Source of the DNA: Meles meles
Taxonomy: Eukaryota; Chordata; Mammalia; Carnivora; Mustelidae
DNA: 64,000 nt
Direction: 5' to 3'
NCBI RefSeq assembly: GCF_922984935.1
Contig: NC_060074.1
Coordinates: 52,791,501 to 52,855,500, forward strand
Shown here one piece after another: positions 34,758 through 46,373 of the stretch. Below the pieces are notes generated by a model. The model saw only the letters and a program-made list of their open reading frames with translations. It did no database searches and was not told the origin of the DNA. Numbering within the stretch: the first letter of the stretch is position 1; each line of letters opens with the position of its first letter. A program made the translations under genes and the position numbers.

Positions 34758-34947
34758 TTTTTTTTTTTTAAAGATTTTATTTATTTATTTGACAGAGAGA
34801 AATCACAAGAGAGGCAGGTAGAGAGAGAGGAAGGGAAGCAGGCTCTCCGCTGAGCAGAGAGCCTGATGCGGGACTCAATCCCAGGACCCTGAGATCATGA
34901 CCTGAGCCGAAGGCAGCAGCTTAACCCACTGAGCCACCCAGGTGCCT
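34758..34947 (-). mobile_element. Can-SINE, young
   Basis: Antisense, perfect 16-bp TSD GAAGCTCTTTACTCTT at 34742-34757 and 34948-34963. Confidence 0.96.
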
Positions 34948-35035
34948 GAAGCTCTTTACTCTTAAGCCGTTCTACTGAATTGGGGGCAGGAGAGTTGGCT
35001 AAAAAGAAACAAATAGTTAAGAAATTCAGAGAAAT

Positions 35036-35238
35036 AGGGGAGTCTGGGTCGCTCAGTCAGTTAGGTGTCCAACTCTTGATTTTGGCCCAGGTCATGGTCT
35101 TGAGGTCCCAGGATCAAGCCCTGGGCTGGGCTCCGCACTCAGCAGGGAGTCTGCTTGGCATTCTCTCTCCCTCTCCTTCCACCCCTCCCCGAAGCTCCCA
35201 TGCTCTTTCTCAAATAAATCAATCAATCAAAAAAAAAA
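35036..35238 (+). mobile_element. Can-SINE
   Basis: Sense, TSD AATTCAGAGAAAT at 35023-35035 and 35239-35251 with one mismatch. Tail has AATCAATCAATC in place of AAATAAAT. Confidence 0.92.
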
Positions 35239-35251
35239 AATTCATAGAAAT

Positions 35252-37323
35252 TAAAGATACCCTACATGAAGTATAGAGTCATGCTATAAACTGCTCCTTT
35301 AAAACCCCTGATAAACTAAAAAAAAAAAAAAAAATCTGTGAGATATGTTAAATTTTAAACTTTTGGGGATATTATCGTGCTGTAGTTTTCCACTTTGAAA
35401 CCAGCCTTAAAGAGATGCAACCCAGCATCTGTTTCCATGGAAACAGAAAGACAATTTTACCAAGCACTACTTCCCAATTTGATTTTGCATAGTCATGTAT
35501 ACATAATTTAAGACAGACATTTTGATAATGAGTTTGGGATGAACTGTTAATGGACAACAGACATTTACTTAAAGATTTTCTTTCTTACTGCCTGCCATTA
35601 ACCATTTTTAGAAGAAGGTAAAAAAGCTATCTTTTCTTATATATGAGGGTATTTTTTTTCTTCCCAGATAGTTAATATCTCAAAGTGGTATCAGATGTCC
35701 AACCTACTTATCAAAATAACAGATTATTTCTTTGTGATATGTATATTTTTCATATGTACTCATCATTAATATAAAATGAAATTGGTAGGATTTAACAGTT
35801 CACAATTTCCTTAAGTTTCAATGTTGTTCAAAGCTTATTATTTAATATTGCAGTGTTTTGGTGAATAAAAACTTTTCTCCGTTAACTTCTCTTTATAACT
35901 TTTTTAGCTATATTGAAAGATGTAAATATGATACTCAGTTTCTCATTATCCTGTATCATCACCAGAATAATCATTAGGTAAATTATTGATATCAGTATCT
36001 CAATTTGTTATGTTTGAATTATACTCAGGTAATTGAAATATTCTTTAACCAGCCCATGAATTACATGCAATTTCCAATGGGAAGTTAAAAGCTGTGCAAT
36101 TGCTTTGAACTAAAACCTTTAAGTAGCTTAATGAAGCATGTGCCTTTTAGGCTCAGTAAGCATATCATAATGGAATAAAGAAGTCAAGTCCTTTCCAGCA
36201 TTAAATTCTTTCCTAACCAGCCCTTTAGCTTATATAGATTTAACATGTCAGGTTTTGATCTTGTAAATATAAAGGCGAATTCAAGTATGATAGGATTGAA
36301 AAATGGGGATTCTAAAGTCATAATGTTTCATATTTGGGGGCCTATGACAGGCCAGCATTTTGAGGGAAAAAAAAAAGAGAGAGAAGTATTGTGAGCTATG
36401 TAGGGCAACTGGGAGAAGTGGATTTCTGTAGCCAAATGGCTTAACTCTTGGGGCTTAGCAGTTTACATTTGCTTACGATTTAGACGATTACGATTAGACG
36501 GTGTTTAGACATCAGTCTCTGCGTTTCGGATTGCCTACTCAACTTCAGGACTCCTTTTCCTTTTGGATCCTCTAACCATAACAACTAGTTAAGATTCTGG
36601 TACATATTGGCACTGTATTCCATAAATTTTGTTAAAAAGCAAATTTACGTAACTAAAAATAGGCACTTGAAGCTGCTTGGCCGCAGGGATTAAGGGTACA
36701 ATCAGTGCCTGCCAAATTCAGACATGAAAACGCTTAGAGATTTACCCTCGGTTGGTAATCAGGAGATCTGTTTATAGATTCGCATCTTCCTGACCTTTCG
36801 CTAGGATAACAGTGAGGAAGGCTCCTTTTAGACGACTTACACGAATCAGAGTATTCTCTTTGCCCACAATTCAATTTCACAAACTCTTTATGACCCAGTA
36901 GCAAATTTTCAACCTAGCGTAACTGGACAGGCTTATGTACAGAAAAAAAAAAAAAAAAGATGTTACTCTTCATCAGATGTTAACTTTAAAGACTGCTGGA
37001 CTGTGTAGCCCACCTGTGAACAAAGTGAGTGAGTTTATCACTGAAAAAATATTTTTTACTTCACACTGCTGATCATTAGAAACTAGAATTAATTCTAATT
37101 TTATTACTCAGGTAGATATTGGCACAAACAATTGGTAACATACTCTTTGCTAGTTGGGCAATTACTGAATTCTCCCAGCATTCTTGTTGCTTGTTTTTGT
37201 TATCCACTAAAGTAAATGTAAATGTTCAATTTTCCATGTTCTTTACTATTTGTGTGTGTTGGACAGGGCTTAGTCTATCATGTAATCAGAATTTTTAAAT
37301 CTTGTAGTCATTAATCAGGGCTT
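35252..37323. other. Long repeat-poor intron block
   Basis: About 2 kb without recognised elements. Short ACGATTTAGAC / ACGATTAGAC echoes lie at 36474-36510, and TCCATGGAAAC at 35434. Confidence 0.5.
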
Positions 37324-37528
37324 TCTATTTTATTTATTTATTTATTTATTTGAGAGAGAGTCCCTGGGGTGGGGGATGGGCAGCAAGGCAGAGGGAGATA
37401 GAGAATCCTAAGCAGATTCCATGCCAAGCACAGAGCCCTGTTCAGGGCTTGATCTCACACTCCTGAGATCATAACTTGAGCTGAAATCAAGAGTCTAATG
37501 CTTAACTGAGTGAGCCATCTTGGGGCCC
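37324..37528 (-). mobile_element. Can-SINE, older
   Basis: Antisense, starts TTTATTTATTTATTTATTTG, ends AGCCATCTTGGGGCCC. Diverged flanking repeat CAGGGCTTT / CAGGGCATT. Confidence 0.87.
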
Positions 37529-38809
37529 AAGCAGGGCATTTTAAACCTCGGTCTACATAAGCAGTCAGCTTGCATTTTTTAAATATATAGATATTGCACC
37601 CATCCTTCTGATTTATGCACAATTTGGTAAAGAGAAAGTATACTTAAATGCATATTCACTAGAGCAATTATAATATGGAAACATTAACATTAAACTGGAA
37701 TCACTGCAAATGTGCCTATTTTCTTCTTTTCAAGTAAAGAAAAACCAAACGAGGTTGACATATGTAAAATAATGATAATGAGTAACATAATGTGCAATTG
37801 AAGGATAAGCATGTGTTGGAGTAATTAAAGCAAAAAATATAAAAGCTAGTTTAAGTTTAGATTATTATCTTTAGAATGGATTTTACATATTGGTTTTGAA
37901 ATGCAAAGGTATGAGGCTGAGGGGGGAGTATATGCCTCTTTTTTAAAATTGAGAGTTCTCATTGTTTCTTGCTGTTACAATCCAGCAGAGGGAGCATGAG
38001 CTAATGAACAAACTGTGTAAGTGGTAAGAACATTACCAGCGATGCTGCTGAGTAGAAAAATTTAGAAAAAGGCTTGCTGATTTCAAACATAAAAACACAA
38101 GTGGGAAAAACACTCTCAATTTTATGTCATTAAAAATTGTTTTCAAGCAATAAAAGATGATGTGTAAACAAAGGCATCTCAAAGTAGACAACGATTAAAG
38201 TTAAAACTAAGCTGGCCCTATGCCACATAGTCAAATCTATACTGTAACATAAAGAATGATTCGAAAGAATTTTCCAGATCTGAGAACTACCAGTGTGTTC
38301 TACTTATGTGGATACAAGTAATAAAACAAAATCTGTAAGGAATTTCTAATGAATGAGAGATCATCAGTGGTTGTTTGCCTAGATTTTTCTCAGTGTTACT
38401 AGATGGCCAAGTAATTGGTGTTGTCGGATAATATGGTACCAGTGACAAGATCAGGGTCTTTCCTAAATTCACTTTTTTGCTTAAATAATATTTTGTGAGC
38501 TCGCAGGGTATTATTAGACATGTTCTGATTGAAAAAATCACACGAGATTATCCTAAATCAAATCATCCTTTGCATCTCAAATATAAGGAGCATAGACTGA
38601 ACCTTTCTGTATGCCAGTATCATAATTTGCAGTAAGATTTGCTTGATGAGGATTGTCAGTACACATTTATGACCATTTTTATATTTTGAAGACAGTATAG
38701 CAGATTCCTATAGTGTTGGGTTCATTGACTTGAGAACAACCTGATGTACACTAACCTGCCTTCTAAGTGTGCATGGATTTTTTTAAAAGTCTGAATATTA
38801 TAGCTCTAG
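37529..38809. other. Unassigned intron sequence
   Basis: No element recognised in 1.3 kb. Confidence 0.5.
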
Positions 38810-38824
38810 TGACATAAACCTTTT

Positions 38825-39022
38825 TTTTAAAAAAAGATTTTATTTATTTATTTGACAGAGAGACAGTGAGAGAGGGAACACAAGCAGGGGGATTGGGAGC
38901 AGGAGAGGGAGAAGCAGGCTTCCCGCTGAGCAGGAAGCCCAATGTTGGTCTCGAACCCAGGACCCTGGGATCATGAACTGAACGGAAGGTAGACGCTTAA
39001 TGACTGAGCCACCCAGGCACCC
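38825..39022 (-). mobile_element. Can-SINE
   Basis: Antisense, perfect 15-bp TSD TGACATAAACCTTTT at 38810-38824 and 39023-39037. Confidence 0.95.
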
Positions 39023-39077
39023 TGACATAAACCTTTTGATATTGTCTCTATTTAGATGAAATATCTCTTTTATGTAT

Positions 39078-39100
39078 TTAGTTAGTTAGTTAGTTAGTTG
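39078..39100 (+). repeat. (TTAG)n tetranucleotide
   Basis: Five to six TTAG units. Confidence 0.9.
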
Positions 39101-39845
39101 GCTTTTGATAACTCCTATTCCTGACATTCTATGTCTTATCCTGTTGTGTCTAATGTCATCCTGGCCATAGCCAGAAATTATTTACATGACCTCAGCCCAA
39201 GAGTGTGGCACTTAGCATGTAGACTTGGTCCTCTAGGTCTGATCCTAGCCTGCCTTCATGTTCCTTGTTTTATGTGTCTTCACCATTGTCTGAATGACCA
39301 GTTGTAACCTTTACTCAGGTTAGCTACAACCCAGCCCTTCCTTGCTCCTTCTACACCTTCTTTCTGACAAATACTGCCTGCCTGTCTGGATGTCAGTATT
39401 ATAATAACTTTCAGTTCCTTATTTGGGCAAATTATTTATTCATTTTATCTTAATGTTTTCATTTATGAAATGGGGGTAATAGGTTGGTGGTAAATTACCT
39501 ATTACATATAAATGCTGAGAACAGCACAAAACACATACAAGTACGATTGCTAATTATTATTATTGGTGGTTGTGGTAGTGTTAGTCACCTCATCTCATTC
39601 TGACAATTATCCTGAACCCCTGACTTCTGTTTGCTTTTAGCCCAGATCCCAAGTCTAGCCAACCTCACCAGCTTTGACTTGAGTTTCTGTTTTGTATCTT
39701 CGTAGCCCTTGCTATATCCTATAGGACAGAATATTACATGGCCAGAAATTATCAAACCATTTTGTGGAATAGTTAGAACACATTCAAAATAGCACAAGAT
39801 TCTTTTCATGAAGTCTGTAAATCAGTCTGTCTTGGGGGGGGAAAA

Positions 39846-39898
<53 letters not shown>

Positions 39899-40644
39899 TT
39901 AGCAGCAGTGACATAGTAAAAACAGAAAGTGCATCCAGGATAGCGAACCAAAAATCAATGGAAGACACTGATCACAAAATTGACAAAGCTGTCAATTTCA
40001 TGGCCATGTGATACTCCGTGGAAGGAAAGCAAAGGAAAGTGATGAGATGCCTGATGGAAATGAGACCAGATTACACCCGAATTGCCAACAGATACTCATG
40101 AGAAATTGCTTCAGACCAGTTTGAGAATAGCTGGGAGAGATGTTTTCATACAATCCAATTTGTAAGTCAGTGAAAGTTCTCCTTTCTAATGTCTGAAGGG
40201 CCTGAGCACCCTGCGACCTATGTGGATGTCTTAAAACTCACTAGTGGAAATTCTTCTTAGGAGAAACTTCAAGGAGTAAAGCACAATTGAGACAATATTT
40301 GTAGAGACAATAGGGACAAAGAAAATGGGAGGTCCAGATGAAAATAGGGGTGATGAACAGAACCCAGAGATCTCAAAAAATAGAAGGCATTTTTTTTCAA
40401 CTCTTCAGAAAAGTGCAGGAGCCAGAGAGCTAGACTTGCAAAGTTAGAAGTGGTCTCCTGTGTAAACCTTTCCTGTCAGGGACTGCTGGAAACCTTTGCC
40501 CTTCAGCTTCCCCACTGGGTACAAAAGGAATCAGCTTTACTATGAAAACCTCCCTTTCTTTCCACCAACATCCAGAATTTTCAGACTGATTCACAAAATA
40601 GTTAAGCCTTCAGCTAGCAAGTACTCCACTGTATGCTCTTGATA
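39101..40644. other. Unassigned intron sequence
   Basis: Apart from the TA repeat at 39842-39900, nothing recognised. Confidence 0.5.
39842..39900 (+). repeat. A-run and (TA)n
   Basis: GGGGGGGG, an A-run, then about 20 TA units with one TG interruption. Confidence 0.95.
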
Positions 40645-40795
40645 CGGGGGGTTTCAACTCTGAATATACACTCAAATCATTTGAAGAGCTTTATGCTGTC
40701 TCCTGGTCCTACTCCAGACCATTTGGATCATAATCTGTGAGGGTGAGGCCAAGCAGAAGTATATTCTAAAAGCTTTCTCAGAGGGAACCCCTGAA
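40645..40795 (+). repeat. MER5A-like fragment
   Basis: TTTCAACTCTGAATATACAC, then AAATCATTTGAAGAGCTTTA and AAGCAGAAGTATATTC fit MER5A. Confidence 0.55.
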
Positions 40796-40828
40796 AAAGA
40801 AGTTACTTTAAAAAGGAAAAGTGATTGT

Positions 40829-41006
40829 GGGGGCGCCTGGGTGGCTTGGTGGTTTAGGCCTCTGCCTTCGGCTCAGGTCATGATCTCAGGGTCCTGGGAT
40901 TGAGCCCCGCATCGGGCTCCCTGCTTGGCGGGGAGCCCGCTTCCTCCTCTCTCTCTGCCTACTTGTGATCCGTCTGTCAAATGAATAAAATCTAAAAAAA
41001 AAAAAA
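40829..41006 (+). mobile_element. Can-SINE, young
   Basis: Sense, GGGCGCCTGGGTGGCTTGGT to a shortened tail. Perfect 18-bp TSD AAAAGGAAAAGTGATTGT at 40811-40828 and 41007-41024. Confidence 0.96.
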
Positions 41007-41074
41007 AAAAGGAAAAGTGATTGTAATTGTAATGTCACCATTTAACATCAAGACACTGCACACCTTTCCCCCAG

Positions 41075-41440
41075 AATGGTAATCGCTAAACTTCACTGCA
41101 CATTAGAATTACCTGGGGAGGGGCACCTGGGTGCTCAGTGGGTTAAGCATCTGCCTTCAGCTTAGGTCATGATCCCAAGGTCCTGGGATCAAGCCCCGCA
41201 TCCAGCCTCCTGCTTAGTGGGGAGCCTGCTTCTCCTTCTCCCACTCCCCTTCCCCCTGCTTGTGCTCTTGTGCTCTATCTCTCAACTAAATAAAATCTTA
41301 AAAAAAAAAAAAATTACCTGGGGAAGAATTTAAAACCTCCAATGGCCAAATTACACCCTCTACCAACTAAATGGGAATGCATGGACTTGGGAAGCAGGCA
41401 ACAGGATAATTTTAAAGATGCCAGGTGATTGCCCAAAAAA
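41075..41440 (+). repeat. MER5A-like fragment split by a SINE
   Basis: CTGCACATTAGAATTACCTG is cut at 41119 by the SINE at 41120-41311 and resumes with GAATTTAAAACCTCCAATGG and a closing GATGCCAGGTGATTG. Confidence 0.65.
41120..41311 (+). mobile_element. Can-SINE inside a MER5A-like repeat
   Basis: Sense, perfect 13-bp TSD AATTACCTGGGGA at 41107-41119 and 41312-41324. Confidence 0.95.
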
Positions 41441-42668
41441 GAAAAGAAAGAATGGTCTCCTGATCAAACCCAGTCTCTTAAAAGACCAGGAGAATTGGAC
41501 TCATCCCAACAATAAGAACAGCAGCGATAGTGGAAGAGACTGGCCACAATAAGAATAAAGAAAATATGGAGGAAGATGATCTCTCTACAAACAAGGCAAG
41601 GACACCAAAGCTTCATGCTCATAGATGGGAAAAGTGCAACCTAATATTTCAAAGCAAGCTAAAAGAAATTGTATAATGATAAAATGTACAAAAGAACACT
41701 ATAAATCAAATTTAGAAATACCTCTGAAATAAGGGCCAGAAATGCAGTAAGGATTTAGAAATTAAAGAATGAATTCATTTAGAAACAAAGGCTAAATTTG
41801 AAGCATCACATGAGTCAGTAACCCCAAAACCTTAATAATCCCACTTTTAATAGAAGGTGGCATATAGAGAGATAAGCAACAAGATCCAAAATAATAGGAT
41901 TTCCTAGTGAGAAAAATCAAAGCAACAAGACAAAATGAACATTAATACTTATAATTTAAGAAAATGTGCCTGAAATAAAATTGAAACTGCATATTGAAAA
42001 GGAATGCTGGGGTGCCTGGGTGGCTCAGTGGGTTAAGCCTCTGCCTTTGGCTCAGGTTGTGATCCCAGGGCCCTGGGATCGAGCCCCGCATCAGGGTCTC
42101 TGCTCAGCAGGGAGCCTGCTTCCTCCTCTCTCTCTCGCCTGCCTCTCAGCCTACTTGTGATCTCTGTCTGTCAAATGAATAAATAAAATCTTAAAAAAAA
42201 AAAGAAGAGGAATGCTGTCTATCTGGAAGAGTGATCCAGAATGAACAATATTAAGATACATTGTGGTAAACCTATTGAACTTAAAAAAAAATAAAATCAG
42301 TTTGGCATTCAAACAAATAGACATTTGTAAAAAAGAATAAGGTAAAGAAAACCAGATTATCGTCAGACTTTTCAAAAGCAGCTATTTGTGTTAGAAGTAA
42401 ATAGCAATAACATTTTAAAGATACTCAAGGAAATAGATGGCGAGCCAAGGACTTCATATATACCAAATTGATTTTTTAATACAAAGACTGCAGATATGTT
42501 CATCGACATGCAGGAAATCAGAATATTGTTCCTAGTAAATGGAAACATCATTTGTCCATTTGCTCAAGCAAAACCTGAGAATGCTTCTTGATCTTTTCTC
42601 TTCCTCTCATAGCTTATGTCAGATTCAATTGCAATTCTTCCTTGGTTCTATCTTAAAAGCATCCCAAA
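41441..42668. other. Unassigned sequence around one SINE
   Basis: 41441-41999 and 42218-42668 hold no recognised element. A-rich, possibly decayed LINE. Confidence 0.45.
42010..42207 (+). mobile_element. Can-SINE, young
   Basis: Sense, with the CTACTTGTGATCTCTGTCTG block. 10-bp TSD AGGAATGCTG at 42000-42009 and 42208-42217. Confidence 0.95.
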
Positions 42669-42898
42669 TTGGGACATCTAGGTGGCTCAGTTGGTTGAGC
42701 ATCAGGCTCTTGGTTTTAGTTCAGGTCATGATCTTAGGGTCCAGAAAGCATGTCCCAACCACTAACCCCCATCTCGCCCCAACCCTTGGGCTCCAGCTCC
42801 AGGCTCTGGGCTCCATGCAAATCTACTTGGGATTCTTTCCCTCTGTCCCTTCCTCCCCTGTCAAGTAAATAAACAAAATCTTAAAAAAAAAAAAAAAG
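42669..42898 (+). mobile_element. Can-SINE, older
   Basis: Sense, GGGACATCTAGGTGGCTCAG to AAGTAAATAAACAAAATC and poly(A). Confidence 0.88.
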
Positions 42899-42903
42899 AT
42901 AAT

Positions 42904-43098
42904 GGGAACCTGGGTGGCTCAGTTGTTAAGCGCCTGCCTTTAGCTCAGGTCATGATCCCAGGGTCCTGGGATCGAGCCACCCGTCACTCCACAGGAAGCC
43001 TGCTTCTCCCTCTCCCACTCCCCACTGCTTGTGTTCCCTCTCTTGCTGTCTCTCTCTCTGTCAAATAAATTAATAAATTAATAAATTCTTCAAAAAAT
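42904..43098 (+). mobile_element. Can-SINE, in tandem with the previous one
   Basis: Sense, starts right after the poly(A) of the preceding SINE, as if inserted at its tail. Ends AAATTAATAAATTAATAAAT. Confidence 0.9.
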
Positions 43099-45311
43099 AA
43101 ATAATAGGCTCTTACAGGGGACAAAACACTTTGGAAGCATTCTTGTTCTGCGCTTAATTTGTCAAAAAGTAGGATGATACGAATCTCTCGTGTTTCTTTG
43201 AAATGCTTCTGTCAGAGTATGTACTGACCTGAAAATGGCTTTGAATCTTCTGTGATTCGGCAAAGAGACAAAATTTTATAAATCACTCAACTTGTAGCCC
43301 TTGTAATTTTTAACTAGTATCTTTTCAAGTACTATGAATCTAGCCAAGGTCCTTTGAACCAGATTGCATAGATTACATGTAAAGGTGAATTAATCATTTT
43401 ATGAGATATTTATTCCCTTAAGTATTATAGTATTACACTCTCCCATACTTTTTTAGGATAATAAATAACAATACATCATTTTACTGTTTCTCAAGAAGTC
43501 TGTCTTTTGTGAAATGTTAACAAGAAAAGTTCATATAAAGGACTTAAAAAGAAACTTGTATGTGACATACTGATTACATTATGTGAAACATAAACAGACT
43601 GATACATGGCATCATCTATCAGCTGTAACCTTTCTCAATCCTGTCCTAGCTACAGGTCTGGAAAAATCTTTAACCTTTGCATATAGGCTCGGTATCCTCC
43701 AGTGCCTGAACCAACCTACACCAGATAACCCAAACTTACCAGTGTGGAACTTGAACATCATTTTTCTTCTTGAAGCTTGTAACTTTTCTCTTTATTTTTT
43801 AAAATATTTCTTTATTTTAGAAATAGAAAGAGAGAGTGCATAAGTTGTTGGGGGAGGGGCGGTGGTGATCAGAGGGAAGGGGAGAAGGGAAGCACACTCT
43901 CTGCTTAGTAGGACAAGGGACTCTGCCCAGGACCCGAGCTGGAACCAAGCGTCTGAAGGTTAAGCTACTGAGCCACTCAGGTACCCCTCCTTTTTCTTTG
44001 ATAGTCACGGTGTGTTCTGTCCTTTCTAATGGGTGCTGCTCAGATTTCTCCATGAAAGCATCTATAATCCTGCTCTAAATCTCAAGGCATTGGAACAGGG
44101 CTTGACAGTTGTGCTCAGTTCTTTCCAATCCTTCCAAAGTATGAACTCCAGTCCCCACTCTTCTCAATTGCTGACTGGGGCCTTAATGCAGATCACACCA
44201 TTTTTCCCAACTCCAGGAGCCATTACTTGACTTTGGGGCTCTGCATCATACAAAAAAGTGATTCATATATACCTAATCCATCCTCTTGAGAAGTTTTTGA
44301 TATTATTAATTTGCTAATATGAAGAAATGAGTGCTTAAAGCATAGATAACTAAACAGATACATGCAAGTAATGTATGAGTGAACAGTGAAATATGCATGT
44401 TCTAAGAAGAGTCAGAGATAAGAACTTTTCAGAAACAGAGTGGACAGTTATCAATACATACTTGGGGTTTGAACTAATAGAAGAAATTTAAAACATTCCA
44501 TTTTTTAGAAATGCCATTTTTATTATTCATTTGTGCTTGATTTAGTAATTTTAGCATCTTTAAATTCAGGGAATGGCTTTTGTAATTACATGTGTCTCAA
44601 ATACATATTAACATTATGTTAATTATGGAACTAATGCAGTATTTGAGTATAAACCAAGAATCTTATGTTTGCAGTTGGCAGTTTAATCTTGTTTTTTAAG
44701 GGATTTTTAATGTGAAATTACCATTTAGTCTCGTAATAGCTTTTCTTAGGGTCAACTCTTTTCCATTAAGTTTGGCATTAGGGATGGAAAAAGATGTATG
44801 ACTATGTTTTAGCTACAGAAATAAACAATAATTAATCTTTACTAACATAGGATAGAACATCTAGTAATAAAGCAATCTAAAAACACATTAATTTGAATAT
44901 TTAACCAATTTGTTTCAGTTCCTTTGCATATGGTACCATAGGAGTTCAAGAATAGACTGGTTTTTTTAGTGGAATTTGGCAACTGTCCTAATTTTAAGAG
45001 GATATGGAGAAGAATGACTAATTTGTAATGTTTCCTCTTTCTCTGATACTGTGCTATAAACGAGGGGTGCTTCTTGATTAGATGCTAATGACAAGGCCAT
45101 TGCTGTTCACATTTACTATCGTAGGAGATAGAAATTTACACAAAATTAAGACTGGACATAGAAAAATAAATATTTAAAACAGTGTGTTCTTCTTGGGGAA
45201 ATTTCCCTGCAAATATGCATCATCTCATTATCAATATACAATTTGATAACACCAGGAAGATTTTCTCACTTAAATCACTATCTGACTTCTGTTTTTGTGT
45301 GTTTCCTTTAG
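43099..45311. other. Repeat-poor flank upstream of exon B
   Basis: Only one old SINE (43795-43987). The last 1.3 kb before exon B has no recognised insertion. Confidence 0.55.
43795..43987 (-). mobile_element. Can-SINE, older
   Basis: Antisense, diverged (TTTTAAAATATTTCTTTATT), ends GAGCCACTCAGGTACCCC. Confidence 0.85.
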
Positions 45312-45410
45312 ATACGAAATGTTGAAACCAACCAGTGTTTAGACAACATGGGCCGCAAGGAAAATGAAAAAGTGGGTATATTCAACTGTCATGGTATGGG
45401 AGGAAATCAG
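45312..45410 (+). CDS. GALNT13: GALNT13 internal coding exon (start of ricin-B-type lectin domain)
   Basis: The exon has 33 complete codons, from IRNVETNQCLDNMGRKENEK to VGIFNCHGMGGNQ. This is the first part of the C-terminal beta-trefoil lectin domain that GalNAc-transferases use to bind GalNAc already placed on glycopeptides. The family signature CLD is at residues 9-11 and CHG at 26-28; these cysteines normally pair within the alpha repeat. Flanks are a strong acceptor (TTTCCTTTAG at 45302-45311, with a T-rich tract before it) and donor CAG|GTAAAC at 45411. The length is a multiple of three and both boundaries fall between codons, so skipping would delete 33 residues without a frameshift. 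The donor is followed directly by a long CT/T tract. The following lectin exon (beginning VFSYTADKEIR in the family) was not seen in the window. Confidence 0.95.
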
Positions 45411-45412
45411 GT

Positions 45413-45413
<1 letters not shown>

Positions 45414-45451
<38 letters not shown>

Positions 45452-45452
45452 T
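45414..45452 (+). repeat. CT/T polypyrimidine tract directly after exon B donor
   Basis: About nine to ten CT units followed by a run of T start four bases into the intron, just after GTA. U-rich tracts at this position can bind TIA1 and help U1 snRNP; CU tracts bind PTBP1, which often represses. The tract is a microsatellite, so its length is likely to vary among individuals. Confidence 0.9.
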
Positions 45453-45625
45453 AATCAACTTCATCTTTGGGGGGAAAGTATTGCTATGAAAACTGTCACA
45501 GTAAACCATGACTCACATGCCAATAACAAAAAAGTCTTAGCTTAGGAAATTAATGGACATTCAAATCAAGAACTACTTTGGCTATCTTGTTAATCCCAGT
45601 ATCCTAAGAAAACACTACAGAATTT

Positions 45626-45655
45626 AATAAATAAATACTACAGAATTTAAATAAA
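45626..45655 (+). promoter_or_regulatory. Cluster of AATAAA hexamers in intron, possible polyadenylation signals
   Basis: AATAAA occurs at 45626, 45630 and 45650, within a local imperfect duplication of an ACTACAGAATTTAA-containing unit. The cluster lies 80-105 nt after the stop (45543-45545) that would end a read-through of exon B. AT-rich introns often carry AATAAA by chance, and the downstream GU/U-rich element is modest. Confidence 0.3.
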
Positions 45656-46373
45656 TAGAATTTAATAAGTGAGCCCAATTAATGAAGATAGCCAAATATT
45701 TTAGACTGTTCTCATTCTACCATATATGAGCAAATGAACAGTACATTTTATTCTATTAACTGAATAGTATAAAATAATCCCTCAAGAACAGTGATACTTT
45801 CCAATGGTGATTACTCTTAATTTCTTTTTTAAGTGTTTATATGTATCATGTTTTCTATAAATTTCTGAGGTTCAGTAAATTTGAAAATGCATGATAAGCA
45901 CATCTGTTAGATTTGCACTTTGGCTCTCTGAAGATGCCCTTTGAACCAGGTAAAAATTAAGTGTTTAAACAAAATTGATGGTCGATTAAAAGTCTAGGAC
46001 AGCTTTTTGTGTGTGTTGCTGTCCAGTTATCAGAGACCTGTCGGATTATAACAGGGATCCTTGTACTCTCTTTAATAAAATGTTGGACAGTAGCTTGGTA
46101 AGGTGGGTCGTGTGGAGGCTGCTTAGCCCTGAGTCTTCAGGTGGAGCAGCCCTACTGTCATGGCCATTTTGAGAGGCAGAATTTAGAATTTGTAGGAATT
46201 CATAACAGAGTTTGAGGTAGCTAATCCTCTGTAGACAAGTTGTCCAAAAAATTGAGGAGAAACACATCAGTGAGTTCTTCATGTAGTGTATTAGAGTGAA
46301 ATTAGGAAGTAAAAGTTATTCTGTGCAGCACAACATCATGGTTATATTGGTAATGCAGCTGAATACAGGGGAA

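Larger units (their letters stand above)
30710..45311 (+). other. GALNT13: GALNT13 intron between exons A and B (complete)
   Basis: A complete 14,602-bp intron, GTATGA at the donor and TTTAG at the acceptor. It holds an old L1 3' end, one younger L1 3' end and three SINE clusters. The first 700 bp and last 1.3 kb are free of young repeats. Confidence 0.9.

Noticed and set aside
45312..45410. Toxin-like ricin B chain
   Set aside because: The beta-trefoil lectin fold is only shared in name; the exon belongs to a Golgi glycosyltransferase.
45348..45545. A separate small gene starting at ATG 45348
   Set aside because: The ATG is the internal Met of GALNT13 exon B; the rest is intron read-through. 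Reported instead as a possible isoform.
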